The notes beneath the pieces are model-generated. The model did not search any database. It was given only the letters and a program-made list of their open reading frames with translations, and was not told the origin of the DNA. Below, piece by piece: positions 57,111-64,000 of a stretch of 64,000 nucleotides of DNA (positions are counted from its first letter, which is position 1; each line of letters starts with the position of its first letter). The position numbers and the translations under genes were made by a program. The stretch spans positions 14,942,001 through 15,006,000 of the forward strand of contig CP075492.1 of assembly GCA_021613535.1 (NCBI GenBank), given 5' to 3'. Origin of the DNA: Adineta vaga. Lineage: Eukaryota > Rotifera.

Positions 57111-57303
57111 AGTTTGTCAGAAACACATCTTTTGAAAGTCTTCAGAAGAGTACTTATCTCATTGTCAGGTTCATAAGATGATTATTTTGGAAAGAAGAAC
57201 ATTAGAGAAATTACTTCTAGCATCCATCAATGTTTTCTACTTCTACGTATTAGTAGTCAGTAAATTCACTTAGCACTATTTCAAATAAAAAGATCTTCAT
57301 ATA

Positions 57304-58304
57304 ATGGCTGACAAAACTGGAATTATTCTTAATTTATTTACACTTGGTTTTGGTATATTGACATGTTTGATCACAATAATGATTTTAATTCCTATTTCTT
57401 ATCATTTCTGGCATAAACGCATGAAACTAGCAGAGAGAATAACTTTCATTCAAAGCATCAATATCTATCTCATATTATTGATATTTACAGCAATAATCGT
57501 TTCGTTTAATACTCAAACATTTTTAGGTGATTTTTATCAATTCAATTTTGATTCATCATCATGTATAATGTCAGGATATTTCTCATTGATTTTTATCAAT
57601 GCTTTATACTATAGCTTTGTTAATCAAGTAATTATTTATATGAAAATCGTATGAATATCTTTTTTGCCTACTCTCTTTTCTAGGCTTTCTTTCGTTTTTG
57701 TCGAATTGTTTATTCGACTCATCGATGGCTACAATTCAGTTGGATATATATAATAATTCCGTTGTTACAATTGATTTTAATTGCTATTGTTTACTGTCCA
57801 TATTTTATCTGGCATGCTGTGATTTATTTGAGAAAAGAGTATTATTGTTTCATTGATTATGCAAGTATTCGTAGTGTGATTTGGTTGATACTTAATATCT
57901 ATGGAATTCCTTTATGTCTTTTAATGATGATCTATTTACGAATTGTCTTATTTCTTCGTCGACAACCAATTAATTCAACATGGATGATTAAACAACGGCA
58001 ACAACGCGATTTAATTGTCATTCGACGTATTTTTGTTATCATTAGTTTATTGGTCATTCTTGGAATACCAACTATAGTTCTTCTGTTGATGTTATATATT
58101 ACTGGTGAAATACATCCGCTTTTCCATCGATATGCTTGGTTCTTTGTTAATATATCAATGATGGGATTGACTATGATAATGGTTGTTCTTACACCACAAT
58201 TGAAGAATGTTGTTTTTAAAAAATTTCATCAAAATCAAGTAGTGCCCATAAACGAGTCATTAACAAATGCTAATCCAGTGCGTCAGATTATATCAACTTT
58301 CTGA
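57304..58304 (+). CDS. Rhodopsin-like 7TM receptor
   Basis: Exon 1 57304-57627 and exon 2 from about 57684 to 58304. The first exon would end in an intron-encoded VIIYMKIV-stop, but with the GTAATT...TTTCTAG intron removed it continues SFVNQ to AFFRFCRIVYSTHRWLQFSW. About 314 residues with seven hydrophobic segments. TM3 ends FFRFCRIVY, so DRY is replaced. TM6 has ILGIPTIVLLLMLY. Cys in CIMSGYF and in EYYCFIDYA can form the usual disulphide. A member of the bdelloid-expanded receptor set, next to its own dead copy. Confidence 0.88.
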
Positions 58305-58910
58305 AAAATTATTTTACTCCAATTAGTTTATCCTGATTCAGCTCACACTGACTGTTCTGCACAGATTTACATTATAGATGAAAGTCATTATTAGAAAATA
58401 TCGACTCGTCGAATTCATATAATGCTTTTCTTTTGATGTTGTAACAAGAAATTTAATGCAATAAAATTAAAATTGAAAACTTGATACAAGATTATTGAAG
58501 TCAGTGAAGAGAATTGTCATTAGAAATCTTCATCAAGCACGGTATAACATAATCACCTGTATATATATATATATATTACAAGTTATGTTGGTAGTTAGCT
58601 TGAATGAAAACATAAAGAATGAACTGTTTTGCGATTTAGTTGTCATGTTTCGTTTATTTAAGAAAGTATGAAGTAAAAGAGTGAATGTTTCCATATGAAA
58701 TCATATAGAAAAAGAAAGAGTATAACATTTTATCACTATCTGATTGATAGCGTTACTTCATACGTGTGAAATAGCGGTTTTTTCGATCGAACAAAAATTA
58801 GTTACTTTTCAAAAGTAACTATGAAGGACCATCTCTAATCCTGATCAAGCTTATCTACGTTGAAACTAGGTGTGGGGTAGGTGTCGGTGTCGGTTCAATA
58901 TTTTTTGCAG
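58305..58910. other. Intergenic with AT microsatellite
   Basis: A short (AT)n run lies at about 58560-58576. A GT-rich stretch GGTGTGGGGTAGGTGTCGGTG at about 58870-58890 with ACACC/TACACC words further on is another likely GT-rich element copy. No gene. Confidence 0.4.
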
Positions 58911-58989
58911 AATTTACACCGTCAGCTACATTTAGCATCACATACACCTGCACTTGTCGAAAGATTGAGATTATTATTTTCCATTTATT

Positions 58990-59342
58990 GACAATATCGA
59001 CACAATTCTCATGCCAATTTCGTTCTTCTCTTGTACTTTGGAGTCAACAGCAATATTACCTACGTTTACACTAGTCCTTTTTACAATACTATCTTTTGTC
59101 AGATCTGGAATGATAGCTATTCCAATTATTGTAGATGTCGTTCGTACACTTGTTCTTCTATCTTTCATTATTTACGGATTTTGCCAACTAATTAAAGAGT
59201 GGTTTACCAACACCAAGTGTATATATACAGCCTATTAGTGCGTCATCATTACCACCAATTCTTAACATACCGGATGCGCTCGCACCATCATATGAAGTTG
59301 CAATTGATAATCATCAATCAGAAGTCTCGCTACCTTCATAAG
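58990..59342 (+). pseudogene. Fragment of a small membrane protein, frameshifted
   Basis: A hydrophobic part (TFTLVLFTILSFVRSGMIAI, then RTLVLLSFIIYGFCQLIKEW) is followed one base out of frame by a tail, LPTPSVYIQPISASSLPPIL and ALAPSYEVAIDNHQSEVSLP, ending in TAA. A Pro-rich PSYE-type tail after several membrane segments recalls LAPTM-like lysosomal membrane proteins (inference). The single frameshift could be real decay or a sequence error. 5' exons were not found. Confidence 0.35.
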
Positions 59343-59497
59343 AGAAAGCCGTTAGTAATCTAGTGATGGATTTCAACTGTATATTCTCTTTTCAGTGTTT
59401 CAAAATATCATGTTTGATTGTGCTCTTTTGGTATGACTATAAGACGTCTAATAATGATAATAGGAATACAAAAAAAAAATACTGAAAGCCACTGTCA

Positions 59498-61323
59498 CTA
59501 TTTCTTTTGACTTTTTTCTGTTAAAGTGAACTTTGAAGACTTTGTTATAGATGAAGTTCTAGCCACTACTTTTTTTGGTGATTGATCTCTCACTGTGATC
59601 TTCGTTGTCTTAGTCGGTGAAATGCTCCTTCGTTGCACAGTTTGAGGAGCAGGTTTAGAAACAGAAGATATTTTCTGAGTTAATGCTGTTACTATATTTG
59701 AGCATACCGTTTGCGTCGAACTAGATTTTCGTTCTTTAGCGAGTAATTTTTTGAAATCATTCTATAACAATTATATGAGATGATCGTAGAACACATCCCT
59801 CTTGCTAATAACTCACCTCCCAGCCAAGTAACTTTGCCAGTTCCATCACACCATCATCACATGCACTTGGATGAAAGATATCTCGACGGTTTTTTGGTGA
59901 GTCAAATCTCAATATAGCTTCACCCTAAATCAATTGATAAATAAGAAACATATATACATATTCATTGCTTACTGATAACCAAAATGAAGGTATATTGCCA
60001 ACTGGTTCTTTATTAATCAACAGTCGAGGACAGTTCAGACTAACACTACAATTAAGTAATACCATGCATGGATATTTAACAATGCGGCGATAGAAATGAA
60101 AATCATACCGTGAAGTAAGACTGTTGAAAGGTACTACTGCTAATGAAGTACCGATAATAATCAGAAAATCACATTTAGCAAAATCCTATTTATCGCATTA
60201 TAGAAAATTCAGTGAGAAGAGATGGAGAAATCTTCAATACCTTTTCGACATATTCAAAATATCGTTGAGGAAGACTTTCACTAAAAAAGACAACATCTAA
60301 ATGAAATTAATAATATCAAAGTTAGCTGGAAAAAATCATCATCAAAGAAACTTACCTGGTTTTATCAGACCTTTGCATGTGTCACAATATGGAATTTCAT
60401 CCTTAAAAATAATATCTACATAAAACAAAAAGATATTGAGCTACATTTACAAGAGAAATAACACACCTTTTACATAATCTAAAGAAAATTCTTTCCGACA
60501 ATCTAAACAATGTGCAGTAGAAAATGTTCCATGAGCTTCAATAATCTTCTCTTCTGGTATACCAGCAATCCGTTCCAATGAATCAATATTCTACAGAGTT
60601 AAAATATGATTGATTCTTCGGATCCATTGACAAAAAAACCGCAATACGAAACAAACCTGTGTGAATGAACGTAGTAGTTTACCCTTTTCATTCAAAAGTC
60701 GAATGAAGTAATGAGTCGGTGTTGGCTAAATCAAAAGGTTTTATAAGAAATTTTCTGAATACTATTTCGACTTACAGTAAAATTTTTTGGATAGAGTTCT
60801 TTGGATAAAAGAAAGAATGGTTTGGGATTTTCCTACAACAATATACAGTCATCAGTAGAATTGCATTCATTTGTACATACACGAAAATAGGTTATATCAA
60901 AGATCGATTCGGGTTGTGGTAAATTATACTGTTCCAGTTTGGAATACAGTCCAGTACCAGGTGTACGAAAATCAGGTATACCAGCACTAGTTGATATACC
61001 AGCACCAGACATAACAACTATATTGGAACATTTTGACATGTATTCAGCTGCACTAGCTAAATCAAATGATTTAAAGAGACGTGGCCCTTCTGGCTCCTCA
61101 ACTGCCGTTGGCAATAGAGTATCGATTAAGCTAGGAAATCGTTCTATCACTACAAGAGACAATATCATTGGACATGTGTTTCTATTGATGATGATTAACA
61201 AACTTTGGTCAACCACTGCCCATTGATCAGTCTCTTCATTTGTATTTTTTTCGTCTGTCTTTGATTCTATAACTCAATCATAATATGTTATCAATCGTCC
61301 ATCAATAACCTACCAGTTGCCAT
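59498..61323 (-). CDS. sirt2-like: NAD-dependent protein deacylase, SIRT2-like sirtuin
   Basis: About nine exons on the minus strand with introns near 50-60 bases, starting with the tiny exon MAT(G) at 61323-61314. Sirtuin motifs in order: [33 protein letters not shown], catalytic His in EAHGTFS, zinc Cys pairs HCLDC and [30 protein letters not shown] and [10 protein letters not shown]. This order, and the spacing to ELLGWE, is that of SIRT2. The C-terminus is a basic, Ser/Thr-Lys-rich tail ending EKSQKK, different from vertebrate SIRT2. It removes acyl groups from protein lysines using NAD+, in cytosol or nucleus. It shares NAD+ with the ART products elsewhere in the window. An apparent hydrophobic run near residue 30 may be intronic (GTTTGT...CTTGTAG). 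Confidence 0.92.
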
Positions 61324-61755
61324 CTTCTTGAACAGTTTCTTTTTGTTAAGCAAAGATGTACGAAAATTTAATTGAATTACTGCGTTGTTATGTTGGCATT
61401 ATTTTCTCTCTTTCTCTCGACTGTAACTTTGATGATTCATTCTTTTCAAGCATAATCAAAATTTCGTAGGAAGAAAAAGAACGGAAAAAAACCTACATCG
61501 TCATCTGATTCTGACGTCATGTGTTAATGATATTGTGAAAGAGATATGAGTCATTGGGAAACTTCTTCTTATATTATCACAACCACTTCTTTATATATAT
61601 ATACCATTTCATACTATATCGACGTGTTTTTTGACTGTATTTCGAAATCTGTTGTATTGTGTTTTGCGTATCACTTGTTGTTGATTTTTCTTATTTCAAA
61701 ATAAAATTTGAACTCATCTGTGCTACTTTCTATTTATCTTGTTCAATCTGCAAAG

Positions 61756-62625
61756 ATGTCCTATATTCGGTATCGATACAAATCTGAGAAAGACTTCAGA
61801 CTTTTTCCATGTGATAAATTAGGTTGCTTGGTAGGTAGTTTTCAAAAATTTCTAATGAGAAAATCAATCAAATCAGCAGCGCGTCGGTTACAAGACGAAG
61901 CTGTTTATATTATTAAAGATGTTTCGACTAATGAAGGTAAGCAATTCTTATTATTTTCTCTTCATATTCACTCTTGTTTTCTTTCTAGAATACCAATATC
62001 ATATGGATTGGATGCCAAGCAAAAGAAGTGTCATTGTAATGAGACAACCAGCTAAGACATACCCGCCGTTAACTCCTGAAACAGTCTATCAAGACCGAAG
62101 TGCCACATTTGGTAGTCTAATCAATGGGTGAGTAAAAATGCGTTTTCACGTGAAGTAAAGAATTGCTATTGTACTTTTTTATCAATATTTTAGATCGGAT
62201 TTGCAATCGACGACAACGATCAACACGGCATTAGCGATGCTGTATCAAATGAAAAAAATACCGGTCGATCACTACATCATCGCCCTCAATCGGTTAAAAG
62301 TGCCACAGCGAACGTATATGAGCCAACAACCGATACGCTTCCGTTTACTTCCATTTCATCTGCTAAATCATTTCGTTCTTGTTTTGTAAATAATAAAGAT
62401 TCTGAATTATTATTTAATAAATATCAGACTAATATTGATACTCATCAGATGATGTCTATCAGTCCTTCCTCTAGTTTTTTACATTTTAATAAATCTTCTC
62501 AACGATTACCACGCAAATTTGCTCATGACCATGATAGAAAATTCAGTTCCATTCAATCCGTGCGCCGTTTTTCACCGTATCAATTGCCAAACAATCGAAT
62601 TATTCAGCGATCGCCATTCAAATAA
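61756..62625 (+). CDS. Unknown basic Ser-rich protein, 3' frame ambiguous
   Basis: Start MSYIRYRYKSEKDFRLFPCD. Exon 1 (61756-61936) joins exon 2 (about 61989-62127) via GTAAGC...TTTCTAG, giving YQYHMDWMPSKRSVIVMRQP. Exon 3 has two long open frames. With the obvious acceptor (TATTTTAG at about 62193) it reads SDLQSTTTINTALAMLYQMK and stops at 62387. With an acceptor at CGGCATTAG (about 62234) it reads DAVSNEKNTGRSLHHRPQSV and runs open to TAA at 62625, with RRFSPYQLPNNRIIQRSPFK at the end. The long frame has more coding-like, basic and Ser-rich content. Family unknown. The N-terminus suggests a small soluble protein. Confidence 0.55.
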
Positions 62626-63147
62626 ACAATCAATATCTCACAAGACGTTTCTAGAACATTTTTGATTTTTAGTTGATATTGTAAATAAAATATTTGTTAG
62701 TTTTAAATAGATTTTCCTTTTTTTTTGAAACAACAATCTGAAAAAATTCATACTTTCTAATCAAGAAGTAAAATTCGACGGTGTAAATCGCACCCTCATA
62801 TGAAATAAATATGAACTGTTTTAACGTCTTTTTCTTTGATAAACCTTGAAAAATCGTTTGATTTGCGTTCATTTTTTTATTACTTGTGATCAAACAGCGA
62901 AAGACAGAGAGAGAGAGAGAGAAACAAATACTTTCAAATATTAAAAATAGAAATTATTCTTTTCAAAAATAACTGAAGTTGATAATTGCTGCATGTTTGA
63001 ATTTAGTTTTCTTCAGAATAAAATCGTCTTACACGCGGCATTTTGCACATGATTTATTTACATTAAAATATATAAGAATAGATTTCATTTTACTCACTGC
63101 CATTCAATTTTCGGAGCGCATCAGACGTAAAATTCTTTAGAAGCAAC
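62626..63147. other. Intergenic with GA microsatellite
   Basis: A (GA)n run of about eight units lies at 62907-62922. No gene seen. Confidence 0.4.
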
Positions 63148-64000
63148 ATGGCAGATTCTCTAACGCAAAATGATGAAATGTGAGGAGACACTAATTACGT
63201 ATCTTCTTAATTATAATTAATTTTCTTGTCATTTAGCTTCGCTCGTAATGATGAATTCGATGAAGATGAAGATCACGCGAATCAACCACAACAAATCGTT
63301 CCAAAACATCATCCAAAATCTTCAATAGATTCTAAGGCAGACGACAAACAAGATAATCAAACTTTGGTAGCAATGATGCTACTGTATGAATATACTTTTG
63401 TATTGATCTTCTTATTTCTCATCTAGATGATTGCTGCAACGAATTTCAAATATGATATCGACAAAATATTCAAAACTGATAAGGATACATATTTATACAC
63501 ATCCATACCGAAGGATCATCTCGGTTTTGTTCCATGTCGAATTACACGACATAAAGGTGTTTCCACAACATTTCATATGTATTTCGAAGGACAGAATGAA
63601 AACGATTTAGTAGGTTTTCTTTTCCTTTTTTTTTCAATTCAGAAAAAAATGCGTTTTATTCTTATAGACTTTTCTTTTAACTGCACGAAAACATTTGTCA
63701 CTCAATGGACATTCGGAATACATAATTGGCATTGATGAAAATATTTCGAAAACTTTAACGGATGGAAATTCTGTTGCATTATTGAAAGGAATGAATATTA
63801 TTGGAAGTGAATATGTACTCTACGATCAACGATTTTGTTCAACTAATCCACAGAATAAAGAACAATTAGCTGCTATTGTCTATGTGAGTTATACTTTTTG
63901 AAATACTATCTAAATGAAGGCAAAATATATATATTTCAGAATGAACATATATTTGGATCGAAAGATATCAGGAAACTGACGGTATTGTTACGTGATCCAG
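63148..64000 (+). CDS. tub/tulp-like: Tubby C-terminal-domain protein, partial (runs off the window)
   Basis: Exons 63148-63179, 63237-63366, 63427-63609, 63668-63893 and 63940 onward. Short acidic N-terminus (NDEFDEDEDHANQPQQIVPK) with His/Gln, then the Tubby domain: GFVPCRITRHKGVSTTFHMY, TFLLTARKHLSLNGHSEYII, GSEYVLYDQRFCSTNP, EQLAAIVYNEHIFGSKDIRK. These match the strand order of Tubby, a phosphoinositide-binding membrane-tethered barrel linked to cilia trafficking. The second part of the barrel and the C-terminus lie beyond 64000. The N-terminus is much shorter than in TULP3. Spacing between strands is otherwise normal. Confidence 0.85.

Noticed and set aside
1-64000. Spliced leader, tRNA, rRNA or CRISPR features
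   Set aside because: I looked for cloverleaf-like, rRNA-like and regularly spaced direct-repeat patterns by eye and saw none. A covariance scan would be decisive.

Overview
The window reads as nuclear DNA of a bdelloid rotifer (Adineta/Rotaria/Philodina type). Direct evidence: AT-rich DNA, compact genes with many GT-AG introns of about 50-60 bases, and arrays of ACACCC/CCCACA, the complement of the TGTGGG telomere hexamer reported for bdelloids. Inferred evidence: an assortment typical of bdelloids, with metazoan genes (SIRT2-like deacylase, TUT4/7, SLC33A1, PP1-like, Mps1-like, Tubby) beside genes of bacterial or plant-like type (bifunctional glutathionylspermidine synthetase/amidase, short phytochelatin-synthase-like peptidase, pentapeptide-repeat protein, ADP-ribosyltransferases) and lineage-expanded rhodopsin-like receptors and NHL-repeat proteins. 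No tRNA, rRNA, CRISPR or complete transposon was recognised.

Layout. 0-4 kb: decayed or uncertain ORFs and one small four-exon gene (2750-3253). 4.4-9.1 kb: two 7TM receptors around a dual-specificity phosphatase. 10.3-11.1 kb: a SAM methyltransferase. 12.1-15.2 kb: two unknown genes facing outward from a nearly perfect palindrome (13358-13981) whose arms each carry the same ORF. 15.6-18.2 kb: a dynamin-like GTPase followed by a telomere-like array. 19.8-24.6 kb: two ADP-ribosyltransferase genes (one with TPRs) with a decayed gene between them. 26.5-30.1 kb: an 11-exon PP1-like phosphatase that has lost catalytic residues, then an Mps1/TTK-like kinase. 30.5-35.7 kb: a MINPP1-like pseudogene, SLC33A1, a membrane-anchored NHL protein, a telomere-like array and a 5'-truncated receptor. 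35.9-37.3 kb: a VIT/vWA pseudogene. 37.4-41.9 kb: a TUT4/7 terminal uridylyltransferase. 44.3-46.2 kb: a decayed NHL-7TM fusion. 47.3-50.1 kb: glutathionylspermidine synthetase/amidase and a phytochelatin-synthase-like gene, tail to tail. 51-54 kb: a small Cys-rich gene and a multispan membrane protein. 54.1-56.1 kb: the pentapeptide-repeat protein. 56.6-58.3 kb: a dead and a live copy of a 7TM receptor. 59.5-61.3 kb: the sirtuin. 61.8-64 kb: an unknown basic gene and a Tubby-domain gene running off the end.

The genes are mostly independent single transcription units. Possible working pairs are the two glutathione-linked enzymes (47.3-50.1 kb), the two ART genes, and the dead phosphatase next to an Mps1-like kinase. 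At least six pseudogenes show active gene birth and decay. Two patterns look least described: the mirrored module at 13.36-13.98 kb, and a dispersed family of short GT-rich hairpin elements whose ends read CTTGAG...CTCAAG and whose bodies resemble telomere repeat.
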